From: Siphonodentalium dalli
Taxonomy: Eukaryota > Mollusca > Scaphopoda > Gadilida > Siphonodentaliidae
Reading direction: 5' to 3'
NCBI GenBank assembly: GCA_032622095.1
Contig: CP136064.1
Span: 135,735,954 to 135,799,953 of the forward strand
DNA length: 64,000 nt
In this document: piece after piece, positions 12,330 to 21,657 of the stretch
Layout of the letters: every line of letters begins with the position of its first letter
How positions within the stretch are numbered: position 1 is the stretch's first letter
Position numbers and translations under genes: made by a program
The notes under the pieces: generated by a model
Told to the model about the DNA's origin: nothing
The model's database searches: none
Seen by the model: only the letters and a program-made list of their open reading frames with translations

Positions 12330-13060
12330 ACGAGATTGTTTGCAGAAATGCTCACTTTTATATAATTTTATAGCAATTTATGCGTTTATTCAATGTTGGG
12401 TCAGACCATTGCCATGGCAAAATTCTCCGCGTGACAACTCATACAATATGAGTGATCATCCGTAGTCTATAAATTTTCTATAAATTTTGGGTACATACCA
12501 CCAAATTGCGACCGGTTACCATAGCAACATATCTTCGGAAATGTATGCGTTCGGGGCTGTAATTTCGCTATATGACGATACCTTTGCGACATTTTGAATC
12601 AAATATAAATGATTTCCAAAGTTAAATAATCCGGGAATATTTTGCCAACATCTGGAACTAGCCTTGCTAAAAAATCACCCACCACCGAGAGAGGGCGCCA
12701 TTCAAAATGGCCGCCAAATCCCCGTTTTCTAACGTTAAAATGCTTTCTTTCATATCATTTTACAGCACTGTATGCGTTAATTTAATGCCGGGTCAGACCA
12801 TTTGTCATGACATAATTCTCCACGTGACAGCTCATAATATATGGGTGATCATCCGTGATCTATAAATCTTCCAAATTTGTTTGTTTGAGTAGATACCACC
12901 AAATTGCGATCGGTTGACATGGCAACCGATTTTCGGAAAATTATGCGTGTGGCCAACTTTGGGGGCTGTAATTTCGATTTACGATATGTCTGCATGCGAC
13001 ATTTTTATTCAAATGTAATTAATTTTTAAAAAATTGGATCCAGGAATATACTTAAATTGC
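12330..13060 (-). repeat. Tandem ~405-bp units, probable LINE 5' UTR monomers
   Basis: Positions 12,360-12,640 and 12,765-13,050 are diverged direct copies sharing GGGTCAGACCAT, TCATCCGT, ACCACCAAATTGCGA and GGGGCTGTAATTTCG. They lie immediately upstream of the 2A-bearing LINE frame, which starts at 12,320 on the minus strand. That is where tandem promoter monomers sit in some LINEs. The role is inferred from position only. Confidence 0.5.
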
Positions 13061-13331
13061 TCTCGCTTCTTGTTCCTTCTGCTGAAGGAGTCAAGATTCA
13101 CCTGCCATGGTGATTGCCAACCGAAAACATTGTCTACGCGTCTACGGCTTTGGCTACTGGGCGCCGCCATTTTGGAACAATGACGTCACAAATCACGGCA
13201 CGCGACGCCAAAAATAGGTTATATCTTCATGGACCCATCACTGAGTGATCGGCCTATATTGAATAAATGATACTATGCGCAAAAACATTTAATTATAAAA
13301 GATTCATTAGCTGATAACAAGTGCATGGAGT
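13061..13331. other. Unassigned sequence
   Basis: I see no gene. It contains GGCGCCGCCATTTTGGA and similar GC-rich patches common to repeats in this window. Confidence 0.4.
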
Positions 13332-13398
13332 GGGAAACGGATATATCCGTTTCCCGTCCTGTAGGTAATGTTTTGGGAAACGGATATATCCGTTTCCC
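13332..13398. repeat. Duplicated 24-bp perfect palindrome
   Basis: A 24-bp perfect palindrome with half-site GGGAAACGGATA occurs at 13,332-13,355 and again at 13,375-13,398. It is followed both times by GTCCT. It could be a dimeric protein-binding site or a repeat fragment. Confidence 0.85.
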
Positions 13399-13679
13399 GT
13401 CCTAAACGAGTTAAGGCAGTTAAAAGATCCAGCCCACGTAAGCGTAACATGATATAAAACAAGGATGTTTTTGATTGTTTCACACAGAGACAGCAAGATT
13501 GTGAAATGCGCCGATTCTTGCCCTGTGTTACATTATGTCACCTATTATCAAAAGTCATATCAAAATCCTGAGAGCAGTTCTGTTTTGGGCATCCTCGGTG
13601 CACAGTTACAAACATATTAATAGAGCATACTCTGGGAACACATATAAATGTATACATATCAGTGGTGTGTTTTAAATTT

Positions 13680-14342
13680 GTTTTCAACCCAGTCTGTTTG
13701 CCAGGTAGGTGTGAGTAGGTAGGAGAAAGCGAGAGTAGAACAGAAGGGCAGTTGGGTATAGTGAATGAGAGTAGGAGATAGCAATACTCTGACTATACAA
13801 TACTAGCAAGGGTTTTCCACCAGGAAGACTGGTCATTTGATGGATTGTTCAATGTATTTTCATTATTGGTGTCATAATCGCGTTTGCTTTTTCTAATAGC
13901 CGATGTTGTTTCATTACGTTTAGATCGAAAGTTTGCCCATGTTTGTGGTGTGTTTTGCTTTTTAGCTATGTTATGTAATCGATTACTTTGCCTCATCAGC
14001 TTCCGTACATTACACGTAAGCCATTGGGGACTACCTTTTCGGATCTGTATTATCTTATTGGGGATATTTTCACTACATACCTTCTTAATGTTTGCAGTCA
14101 AGTTGTCTGCATGAGCTGACAATTCAGATGGTGTGTGATAATTCCAGCTCAAGAAGTCTTCGTTCATGGTATCGAAGTCAGCCAGATTGTAATTCCAGAC
14201 ACATCTAGTTAGGGTTGTAGCCGATTTATTTTTCAGAAGTTTTATCCGAGCTACAACTGGACATTGATACCTAATTGTGTTGTCGAATATGTTGCCAAGA
14301 ACACTAGGGGAATCAACAAGATCAGGATTGCCAGTAGTAGTA
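13680..14342 (-). pseudogene. LINE fragment, end of endonuclease and linker to RT
   Basis: The minus strand reads through an endonuclease C-terminal-like stretch (NPDLV ... YQCPVVARI, about 14,240-14,320). It continues into a basic, W-containing linker (SWNYHTPSEL ... QWLTCNVRKLMRQSNRLHNIAKK) that stops at 13,793. Such linkers sit between endonuclease and reverse transcriptase in CR1/L2-like LINEs. No RT follows, so the element is 3'-truncated or rearranged near 13,680. It abuts the left end of the Polinton. The 5' side of a similar endonuclease lies beyond the Polinton's right end. Confidence 0.7.
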
Positions 14343-14492
14343 ATGGGGGGGGGGGGGCACTATGGCCCAGTACCCCCCCCAGACATGGGCACTATGGCCC
14401 AGTACCCCCCAGACATGGGCACTATGGCCCAGTACCCCCCCAGACATGGGCACTATGGCCCAGTACCCCCCCAGACATGGGCACTATGGCCC
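14343..14492. repeat. Outward-facing minisatellite outside the Polinton left end
   Basis: About five units of GGCACTATGGCCCAGTACCC plus CCCCAGACAT lie in plus orientation. This is opposite to the units inside the left terminal repeat, so the two arrays form a large inverted structure centred near 14,493. They match the units at the extreme right end of the element (31,359-31,480). Confidence 0.85.
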
Positions 14493-14746
14493 ACGTCTGG
14501 GGGGATACTGGGCCATAGTGCCCATGTCTGGGGGGGGGGGGGTACTGGGCCATAGTGCCCATGTCTGGGGGGGTACTGGGCCATAGTGCCTATGTCTGGG
14601 GGGTACTGGGCCATAGTGCCCATGTCTGGGGGGTACTGGGCCATAGTGCCCATGTCTGGGGGGTACTGGGCCATAGTTCCCCCCTGAGGATAGATGTTCC
14701 TGTCATTGATGTGACATTTCTGATCGAAAAAATGAAAATGGACTTA
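14493..14746 (-). repeat. Polinton left terminal inverted repeat
   Basis: The outer part is a tandem array of units with TACTGGGCCATAGTGCCCAT. The inner ~60 bp are unique (GAGGATAGATGTTCCTGTCA ... GGACTTAGA). Both parts are the reverse complement of 31,288-31,480. The outermost unit carries the variant GGATACTGGG, mirrored by CCCAGTATCC at the right end. This places the true terminus near 14,493. Confidence 0.9.
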
Positions 14747-15019
14747 GACATTTTTTCATTACTAATTTAAAGTTTGTATAATTCTGACCAGAGATGACAC
14801 ATCGACACGAAGAGAATCAATTGGTGGGGATCCTACAGTGAAAACGATTTTGTTGAAATTTATCATTTATTTTTCAAAAACAAGAACAAGAACAATGAAC
14901 AATAATATATTATTATACATCAATAATATTAACAAAGAACAATAATTTATGTACTCAGATTTGAAGAAACTTAATTGAACATCCTACAACATCCTATGCT
15001 GAATCAATAACAAAAGAGT
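14747..15019. other. AT-rich 3' flank of the Polinton capsid/protease cluster
   Basis: No gene is present. It contains repeats of AACAATAATA and, on the minus strand, an AATAAA at about 14,868-14,873. That could serve as the polyadenylation signal for the long minus-strand cluster. Confidence 0.4.
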
Positions 15020-15583
15020 CTATTTTGTGGAGTTGTTGACACATTCGTTGTTATATGGTCGTCGTCTTCTTTGCGTTGTATGTATATCAGCCGTCGATGT
15101 CCTTGTGAAGTTTAATTCAACAGCAAATTTGCTTTTCTGTATAATCGACCATAGTGCTTTCCAAACCATCGAACTATTGTTGTCATTTTTGAAGAAATCC
15201 CGAGAATTGAATAATCTTTTCATCCTCTTTCCTTTCATCATGTGGTGGAGTGCGAATATACAATATAATCCACACACATTTGTCGCACGATGTTGATATC
15301 GTGTTGTATTCATAGTCCATGCTGATGAGTTCCTTTTTATGAATGGTAACATATATCGTCTCGGTGGTGGTAGTCCAAATGAGTCGAAGTATACAGCTGA
15401 TCTTCCATTGAATAACATCAATGTCCAGTGTTCTCCTGGCTGATCCGATGAGTGCGTGTTCACAATATATGCTTGAATATGCTGTGGTTTCTTCTCTGGT
15501 AACAGATCTCTAGCACAAACATGTGTGTTAAGTTTACACAACCAGGAATTGTCCAGAATATATTGAAGTTCAGCTGTCTGCAT
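15020..15583 (-). CDS. Adenain-type cysteine protease
   Basis: The 187-residue product belongs to the C5 (adenovirus) maturation protease family, which processes capsid and core precursors in the virion. The catalytic set is visible in order: H52 in GEHWTLML, D67 in YFDSFG, Q97 in RYQHRA and C104 in TNVCGLYC. The C-terminus is basic. The ATG at 15,583 lies inside the end of the preceding gene (14-nt overlap), typical of the tight packing here. The reading frame is intact, one of the few structural-module genes in this copy without a break. Nuclear virion assembly is inferred from the family. Confidence 0.92.
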   Translation of the reverse strand: MQTAELQYILDNSWLCKLNTHVCARDLLPEKKPQHIQAYIVNTHSSDQPGEHWTLMLFNGRSAVYFDSFGLPPPRRYMLPFIKRNSSAWTMNTTRYQHRATNVCGLYCIFALHHMMKGKRMKRLFNSRDFFKNDNNSSMVWKALWSIIQKSKFAVELNFTRTSTADIHTTQRRRRPYNNECVNNSTK

Positions 15584-16030
15584 CGTTGTAATTCTCTTTG
15601 ACTCGCTGTGACCACATCAGAGTCCACTCTGCGTCGATTTTTTTGCGCTTGAGCTTCAAACTGTTTCTCAGATGATCCCACATGACGTATGCTTCGAACT
15701 TCTCCTTGCAGTGTGGGTTTAACTCCATCAGCTTCGGGAACCATCTTTCCATAACATTGTATATGTCAAGTTTAATCAGCGCTAAGTCGATAAACTGGTT
15801 TGTCCAATCATCAGTTGTAGAGAACAAACACAGAACATGTTCACGTTGACTAGGATGTTCTATTTTACATCCTTCACAGTTTGCTGACACTTCCTTGCGA
15901 ATACGTTCTTGTAGTTCTTCAATCATAGCGTTGTTGAGTGTGTCCAAGATCAGGTTCCATCTCGGAGCAAAGTTTTGTGAACATTGGTATTCTCTTCATA
16001 GTAGTTCCATAGCTGTGATGTGAACTCCAT
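15570..16030 (-). pseudogene. Conserved Polinton protein with CxxC...HPSQ...H motif, frameshifted
   Basis: An ATG at 16,030 lies one base after the capsid stop codon and opens MEFTSQLWNYYEEN, but that frame ends within about 80 nt. The downstream body (15,570 to about 15,990) lies in another frame and contains CEGCKIEHPSQREHVLCL, a likely zinc-binding cluster. It is followed by an acidic/aromatic helical region. I have seen this HPSQ cluster in other Polinton-like elements but know no function. The gene overlaps the protease start by 14 nt. The frameshift near 15,960-16,000 is either decay or a sequencing indel. Confidence 0.6.
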
Positions 16031-16031
16031 C

Positions 16032-17316
16032 CTAATAGTCAGTAAGCACTTCTCTCAAAGCTGTGATCTCTATTTCACTGTCAAATTCAGCATACACCAA
16101 AACGTTGACGGCTGTAGTGAGAGCTGTCAAGAACTGAAGCTCCAAACGCAGGTTCCCTGTCTTTATAGGATGTAGATGTCCCTCGTCGCTTCCTTGGTCC
16201 GGTGTCAAGTCGAAACCCCACAAACAATAACCATTCATATATTCTTTTAAATTAATGCCAATTGATTTGTTAACACCAAACATTCCTAAAGATTGATACA
16301 AAGATAAATATGATCTGAGACATTGTTTTGTTGCGAAGTTTGGTTCAAATGGACGGTTATGTATTGTATGGCCGTCTTGACTAACTTCCAATTTATTCAA
16401 ACTGAAATGTTTGAAGTGGAATGGATTGGTACCCAAATCTCCATTCATATCTTTATTTTCGACCAACGCAATAAAAAGTCTCTTTGGTAATTGTCCTTGA
16501 AATAAGTGGTCTTCAATTTTTGATCTAAGTCCAGTACTAATTGTGAAAGTTTTTATTTCTACTCGTCTGATAGGTATTTTCATTTTTGACTGGACAATTT
16601 CTTGATTTAATTTATTTGAGACCGCTGGAAAGAGACACTGCTGATTCGAAAACAATTTGTCCATCCTCGGCGCCAATGAGGCAAAATTTTGATGGTGATC
16701 TGTTTAATCTGATACGAATTTCAATTCCATTTGGTAAATATTTTTCTTGAAGAAACAGATCAGTGTGTAAGCGTCCACATAGTTCAACAATTTTACTACC
16801 ACCGATCAAACTTTCTCTAGAAGTTAATCCAGCATTGCCACCACCTTTGGTATTCTCTTCAAATTGTTCTGCTGTATCGCCATACCACATTTCTAAATTT
16901 GCTAATTGATTATCTTTATATTCTGGAGAGTATCCCAACAGATTTTCGAAATATACTCGGTATGGGTAAGTGTCAGAATTCGAAGTTATCAATTTGTTGT
17001 TCAAGTAAACATCGATACTGCTGAACATGCTATGAAAGAAATTGTTAACAGGTGCTAATTCCGTACCAGCTACCAAATTAGTTCCATCTTTTTTTGTAAT
17101 TTTGAATTTCACATAAAGATAAGATTGATTAATATCTGTCCACTTTTCGGTTTGAGATGGTATGACAAACTCTATCGGAGCAGAATTATTCAGCAGTGCA
17201 ATCGGATGATTTTCGATCCACTGCGATTCTGAAATTGTAGCCACCGTTGGTGGAACATGTGTTATATCAAGTTCCGATTTATTGCATTCGCATGATCCAT
17301 TTACCATTTGTGCCAT
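16032..17316 (-). pseudogene. Major capsid protein (double jelly-roll, hexon-like), frameshifted
   Basis: The N-terminal 230 residues start at the ATG at 17,316 and include SQWIENHPIALLNNSAPIEF, DINQSYLYVKFKI and FHSMFSSIDVYLNN. These are hallmarks of the Polinton MCP first jelly roll. The second part (16,032 to about 16,650) carries IPIRRVEIKTFTIS, FHFKHFSLNKLEVSQDG and the tail GFDLTPDQGSDEGHLHP. The two parts are in different frames that overlap between 16,612 and 16,676. The protein would be about 420 residues, somewhat short for the family. The break lies in the loop region before the second jelly roll. Confidence 0.85.
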
Positions 17317-17318
17317 GA

Positions 17319-17693
17319 TTAATCAAAAATATCAAGAGCTCGACTGCTAGGATGTTTTTTCGACTGACTTTTTCGGCGTTTGACAGCTGAATGATTCATT
17401 TTTGAATTCGCTACTCTTTTTCTAGGTTTTTGTCTCGAGTTCAAAATTTGATTTTTAGCTTGTGTGCCAAAAGATTTTAAAGCTTTTTTACCTTCAGACA
17501 TCAACGCTTCTTTCGGACTTTTACCTTGATTAATAATTTCATCTGCAACACCAAAAGTGTGTTTTTTCGCAAGTTGTAAAGCTGTCCGACCAATCGGTTT
17601 TAGAAATGGTACAGCAGATTTCATAACTGATTTGAAAATTGAACCAATACCGTTACCATATTGCCGTGGTACACCTCTATACACGGGGAACAT
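17319..17693 (-). CDS. Core/minor virion-type basic protein
   Basis: The 124-residue product starts MFPVYRGVPRQYGNGIGSIF. It has an amphipathic glycine-rich N-terminus (GNGIGSIFKSVMKSAVPFLKP) and a strongly basic C-terminus (RKRVANSKMNHSAVKRRKSQSKKH). This layout recalls adenovirus core or membrane-lytic proteins (pX/pVI-like) and the small protein found next to the MCP in other Polintons. The exact homology is uncertain. It is intact and ends 3 nt before the capsid start codon. It may bind DNA or membranes inside the virion. Confidence 0.65.
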   Translation of the reverse strand: MFPVYRGVPRQYGNGIGSIFKSVMKSAVPFLKPIGRTALQLAKKHTFGVADEIINQGKSPKEALMSEGKKALKSFGTQAKNQILNSRQKPRKRVANSKMNHSAVKRRKSQSKKHPSSRALDIFD

Positions 17694-17698
17694 TGTTT

Positions 17699-18551
17699 TT
17701 AGAACTCCTCTCGTTTTCTGAAATGCAGCTTCGCGAAAGACTTACCACCAATAAACTGAATTGATTTTCCTGTGTCGCCACTTATATTTACACTAATTTT
17801 GTCAAAGTATGACTTTGAAACTGGAACATAATGTAAATTTAAAAATTCATGTTTTGCATGTAATCCGTCGATATCTCTTTTAATTCTGAAAGAAACAACT
17901 CGTAAAATTTGTACTTCAACATTTCCAACAATTGTGAAATCGGCAATATCAGAAATAAACAAACATTTGATTATGACCAACAAACAAATCTACACCAAAC
18001 GGAAATCTACTATTTGAATAAAAATCTTCAGAAGCGTTTTCAGTTTTGTAACCCAACTTGTGCAAAAGACATTGTGGTAATTCAATTCCTAGTTTTGGGA
18101 TACTTACACTCTTGCGAATAATTTTCACACGTTTTGTAACTTTTGAGTACTTGATGTGAAATCCGTATTCGTTTTGCATTGCTTCTCCAAGTGTTTCATC
18201 AATTACATCTTGCATTGTATCAAGTAAATCTGCCGCAGAGGTATACGAACCTTCTCGTATCTGTATTTCAATTGCACGAACGCCATCAGGTCTCGTAAAT
18301 ATCTTTTCTTCAAAACGATTTTGAAGAACAGACAGTATTATTGCATCAGTTGTAATCAAATTGAATTTACACGAATCCCCTGTAACATTGTATGTTTCTG
18401 AAGGTGTTATCAGTTCGACTAATGCAACTTCCCATTTTTCTTTATCAATTTGAATTGGTTTTGGTAATTGTACAGTAAAACAACATTGAGAATTGTTTGG
18501 ATACATTACTATTGAACTGTCGCTCGGAATTGTAATGTAGAAAGAATTCAT
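17699..18551 (-). pseudogene. Penton-like minor capsid protein (single jelly roll), frameshifted
   Basis: The ATG at 18,551 opens MNSFYITIPSDSSIVMYPNNS, then VQLPKPIQIDKEKWEVALVEL, a typical start of the Polinton minor capsid protein. The frame reaches GHNQMFVYF at about 17,949. The C-terminal part, in another frame, carries VEVQILRVV and QFIGGKSFAKLHFRKRE and ends at 17,699. The break lies at about 17,950-17,980. The full protein would be about 280 residues, normal for the family. The start codon overlaps the stop of the upstream membrane-protein gene as ATGA. Confidence 0.85.
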
Positions 18552-18811
18552 ACTTTCAAAATTTCTGCCGACTGATTTTTCAAATATTTCAAACGCGGTG
18601 TTGGTAAAATGTATCCCAAAGAACTACTGAGTAAAATTAACCACAGTTCGTTATTTTCACTTTGTAAACTTAAATGAACAATTGCTGTAGCGATTATACC
18701 AACAATTATAATAATTTGTGTAAAATATGTTACTTGATTTTTAGCAATTGTTTCTCCACAGATTTGAAATTGTGATGGAGCATCCAGACCAACTGAACCA
18801 TTTTGAGACAT
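18548..18811 (-). CDS. Small two-helix membrane protein
   Basis: The product is 87 residues starting MSQNGSVGLDAPSQF. Two hydrophobic helices are visible: VTYFTQIIIIVGIIATAIVHL and ELWLILLSSSLGYILP, with a short polar loop between them. The ATG at 18,811 is preferred because it sits 10 nt after the integrase stop; upstream in-frame codons would overlap the integrase. Small membrane proteins at this place occur in other Polintons. Their role is unknown, perhaps assembly or membrane passage. The TGA overlaps the next ATG. Confidence 0.7.
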   Translation of the reverse strand: MSQNGSVGLDAPSQFQICGETIAKNQVTYFTQIIIIVGIIATAIVHLSLQSENNELWLILLSSSLGYILPTPRLKYLKNQSAEILKV

Positions 18812-18821
18812 GTTAAAAGTT

Positions 18822-19916
18822 TTATACCAAATTTGTGGCAGGAATCCAACTGTCAAATTTTTTAGGATAACCAGCCCAATGAACTTTAATTTCTCTAACT
18901 GATTTACCAGCAACTTTTCTTGAACGTTTACCAACAACTGATTCAATTTCGTAAACTTCATTATCTTTTATATGTTGAATTTCTTTACCATAAAATGATC
19001 CTGCGATGTTTTCACCATCTAAATCTACTAATTTGTAAGTTAATGGTGTACTTTTACAAACTCTACTAATTTTGAAAATTTCTTTTGTCAAATTTGGAAG
19101 ATATCCTTTATCAAAAGTTCTCTTTGTTTTATTTATTCTAACAAAATCTCCAACTTTCAAGATCTTATCTTTTTTCGTTTTTAACTTTCCATAAAGATTT
19201 CTGGAAACTTCAATTTCATTTTCTCGAGTTACTAAAACTGGTGCCATCTTAATACTTCTATGAAAACTTTTGTTGTAAGAATTCACAAAATCGTGCAAAA
19301 CATCATTGTATTTCAAAGTTTGATTATGTGTAAAATATTTCCACATCTTTGTTTTCAATGTCCGTTGAAAACGTTCAACTATACTTGCTTTTGTCTCTGG
19401 ATTCTCTGTTGTGAAAAAATGAATTTTCTTAGATTTCAAAAATTGTAAAAATAATTTATTTTTGAATTCTGAACCTTTGTCAGATTGAAATGAAACAGGT
19501 TTTCGTTTTGATGATTTGAGAATTTTCTGAAATGTTTTAACTAAAGTTTTGCCAGTTTTGTCTTTAATTTTTTCAACCCATGCAAATTTTGAGAACACAT
19601 CAATAACACAAAGTAAATATCTGTAATTGTCATTGTGCTTTTGCAAAGTTTGCAAATCTGCCAAATCAGCTTGCCACTGAATATCAATTCCTGCAACAAT
19701 AGTTTTACGTCTGCGAAATTTCCGAACAATTGGTTTGTGCAAAGTGTATGTTTTTTGCCATTGTAACCATTTTTTAACATCTGAAAGTTTAATTTTGTTA
19801 TTTGTTTCTTTCGCATTTTTAAAAAGTTGATTTGCTCCACTGAAACCACCAACTTCTTTTGGATTGTAGTAAATTTCAGTTAGAAGTTTGTCAAATTTTA
19901 TGTAAGTGGGGACCAT
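18822..19916 (-). CDS. Polinton integrase, RVE family, with C-terminal chromodomain
   Basis: The 364-residue retroviral-type integrase has an intact frame. The catalytic triad is readable: D84 in WQADLADL, D146 in FQSDKGSEF and E181 in ETKASIVERF, with 34 residues between the second Asp and the Glu. An N-terminal region precedes it (residues 1-75). An SH3-like segment follows (KVGDFVRINK). A chromodomain occupies about 321-364 (VYEIESVVGK ... HWAGYPKKFDSWIP). Chromodomains can guide integration to marked chromatin. The gene overlaps the upstream gene by 19 nt and shows no break. Confidence 0.93.
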   Translation of the reverse strand: MVPTYIKFDKLLTEIYYNPKEVGGFSGANQLFKNAKETNNKIKLSDVKKWLQWQKTYTLHKPIVRKFRRRKTIVAGIDIQWQADLADLQTLQKHNDNYRYLLCVIDVFSKFAWVEKIKDKTGKTLVKTFQKILKSSKRKPVSFQSDKGSEFKNKLFLQFLKSKKIHFFTTENPETKASIVERFQRTLKTKMWKYFTHNQTLKYNDVLHDFVNSYNKSFHRSIKMAPVLVTRENEIEVSRNLYGKLKTKKDKILKVGDFVRINKTKRTFDKGYLPNLTKEIFKISRVCKSTPLTYKLVDLDGENIAGSFYGKEIQHIKDNEVYEIESVVGKRSRKVAGKSVREIKVHWAGYPKKFDSWIPATNLV

Positions 19917-20620
19917 CCTTTCAAAATAGATTTTCTGGTTTTAGGAAAACTTTGAGGTGTGAAAATATCAACTGAACGTTTTCTTGACTTGCCACTGCTA
20001 GGAGTTGCATGAGGTGTATGAAACTCATCACCAGTGTGACCTTCTTTTAAATGTCTTTGTATCCACAACCATCGATTCCTGTTACCTACATAATCTTGTG
20101 GTACATTAAGTTCCCCCAATCCGCGTAGGAATGTTTCATAACCAACTGGGTCAAAACCTTTTCGGTGACGAACAACATCGTTTATCAAATCAATTATATT
20201 TGATCCAGTAACTGTTTCTGTTCCATAAATTAATTGTCCACGATCATCCCATCTAAGTTTAGGATTAGTTGACAACAATGTTAAAATTTGTTGTGCTTTA
20301 CCACGAAGTTTAGATGGCACACTTTCCAATATATGTTCACTCATTTTCCCAAAGTTTTCAGATAACTTTTGTTCAGGTAAACTGAATTTTGAATTTAAAG
20401 ATTTTTGTGAAGTTTTCAATTTGTACAAATTTTCTCCAAATAACTGTGACTTTTCTGATTCAGAAATATTTTTATCATAAACTGATTTCAATTCTTTGTA
20501 AGAATCTGAAACATTTGAAATTGCAGGATCCGGAGGTAATTGAGGTTTATTCATTTCTGACATTTTCCATTGTTTGAAATCTTCCAACATTCTGAATGGT
20601 ACAATAACCATTTTCTTCAT
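19898..20620 (-). CDS. Conserved Polinton protein of unknown function
   Basis: The 240-residue product has a charged, probably helical N-terminal half. The central block runs VPSKLRGKAQQILTLL ... LRWDDRGQLIYG ... GSNIIDLINDVVRHRKGFDPVGYETFLRGL. I recognise that block from other Polinton-like elements in invertebrates, where it has no assigned role. The tail is basic and proline/serine rich (SSGKSRKRSVDIF). The start at the ATG at 20,620 is the first in frame. It overlaps the integrase start by 19 nt. It could be a virion or DNA-associated protein; this is not established. Confidence 0.75.
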   Translation of the reverse strand: MKKMVIVPFRMLEDFKQWKMSEMNKPQLPPDPAISNVSDSYKELKSVYDKNISESEKSQLFGENLYKLKTSQKSLNSKFSLPEQKLSENFGKMSEHILESVPSKLRGKAQQILTLLSTNPKLRWDDRGQLIYGTETVTGSNIIDLINDVVRHRKGFDPVGYETFLRGLGELNVPQDYVGNRNRWLWIQRHLKEGHTGDEFHTPHATPSSGKSRKRSVDIFTPQSFPKTRKSILKGWSPLT

Positions 20621-20633
20621 ATTTATTTGAGAT

Positions 20634-21002
20634 TTAGTTTTTCAAAATATTGTTAACAACTGCACCTAATGTTTTGCTAATCAATGGAGCAAGAAATAAT
20701 AATGGTAAAAAGCCACCTTTTTGATTCAAAATTTTCTTGTTTTGTTGCAAAGGTTTGTTCTTGTCTGCAAGATATCTGATATGTTTACGCTTCGAATGTA
20801 ACTTACGGTTCTAAGCTTCATTCAGTTTAACATTACCTTTTAAAAGATTTTGACAACATTCTGAAATACAATCCATCACTTGTTTCGGAGCATCGTTGAT
20901 CATTTTCTTTTTATATGCAGATGGAACTTTACTCATTGCAACAATCAACTCACCATATTTTTTTATCAGCGGTGCTTTCCTGCTCTTAGTTTTTGAAGGC
21001 AT
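20634..21002 (-). pseudogene. Small Polinton protein with GGFLP membrane tail, broken by an in-frame TAG
   Basis: From the ATG at 21,002 the frame reads MPSKTKSRK ... CISECCQNLLKGNVKLNEA and meets TAG at 20,811-20,813. The same frame continues with a basic stretch (NRKLHSKRKHIR). It ends with NQKGGFLPLLFLAPLISKTL, a glycine-led hydrophobic helix, terminating at 20,634. The conserved order (helical domain, KGNV, basic stretch, GGFLP tail) is one I know from other Polinton-like loci. The TAG is therefore a nonsense change rather than the true end. Function unknown; the tail suggests membrane activity. Confidence 0.65.
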
Positions 21003-21081
21003 CTTCACAGTCTAAGTAGTTGTCTCAAAATGAGCAGAAAAATTATATGTTTCATCTTTTATCTTTTCTGATTGAACCATT

Positions 21082-21623
21082 CTAAAGCTTGGAATGCAGA
21101 TTTCGATGCATCAGACAACGGCATAAATTTTGAAAATTCAAGATCAATAACTGTTTTTTTTGTAATGGTTGATGTTGAGGGTTCTGCTGAGAAGGTATAG
21201 GTGTAAATTTAGAATGTTGATTTTGTTGAGTTTGCATCGGTGTAAACTTTGAATGATTTAGAGAAAGCTTTGTTTTACGTTTAGATTCTTTTTGACTACC
21301 CCTTTGTTGTGTTTGCATCAGTGTAATCTTTGAATTTTTTGGAGAAACCTTTGATTTACTTTTAGATTGTCTACCAGTTTGTTCAAATGAATTTTTCAAA
21401 AGACTTCTAATTAAAACTCCTCCAAGGAACCCACTACCACCTCGTTGTAAAATTAATTTGCGTTTTGTTTCCATATCAGTTGATCGATCAGAGATTTTTT
21501 TAAGAACTTTTTTGTCTGTGATGGTAATTTCCAATCATTTCCAAGAAATAATTCAGCTGCAAAAGTGAAGAAATTTATAATTTGTGACAGTTCATCATGA
21601 CTAAACATCTCGGTGGACGACAT
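21082..21623 (-). pseudogene. Small basic Polinton protein with GG-FLGG tail helix, frameshifted
   Basis: The ATG at 21,623 opens MSSTEMFSHDELSQIINFF. The body continues in another frame with DKKVLKKISDRSTD, then RKLILQRGGSGFLGGVLIRSLL. A long K/Q/S-rich tail with near-repeats of SKFTPMQTQQ follows. The glycine-led hydrophobic segment resembles the tail of the neighbouring gene at 20,634. The shift lies near 21,500-21,535. Role unknown. A DNA-condensing or membrane-active virion protein is possible. Confidence 0.5.
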
Positions 21624-21657
21624 GGTTCTAAAATGAGAAAAGTAACAACAACTGAAT

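Noticed and set aside
14264-14770. Open frames with repeated MGTMAQYPP / MPMSGG
   Set aside because: Translation of the Polinton terminal minisatellite on both strands.
16612-16676. Programmed ribosomal frameshift in the capsid gene
   Set aside because: No clear slippery heptamer followed by a stable downstream structure is visible, and unrelated breaks occur in several other genes; decay or sequencing error is simpler.
18548-18961. Longer 137-residue version of the membrane protein
   Set aside because: The extra N-terminal part overlaps the integrase C-terminus in another frame; the ATG at 18,811 fits the spacing.
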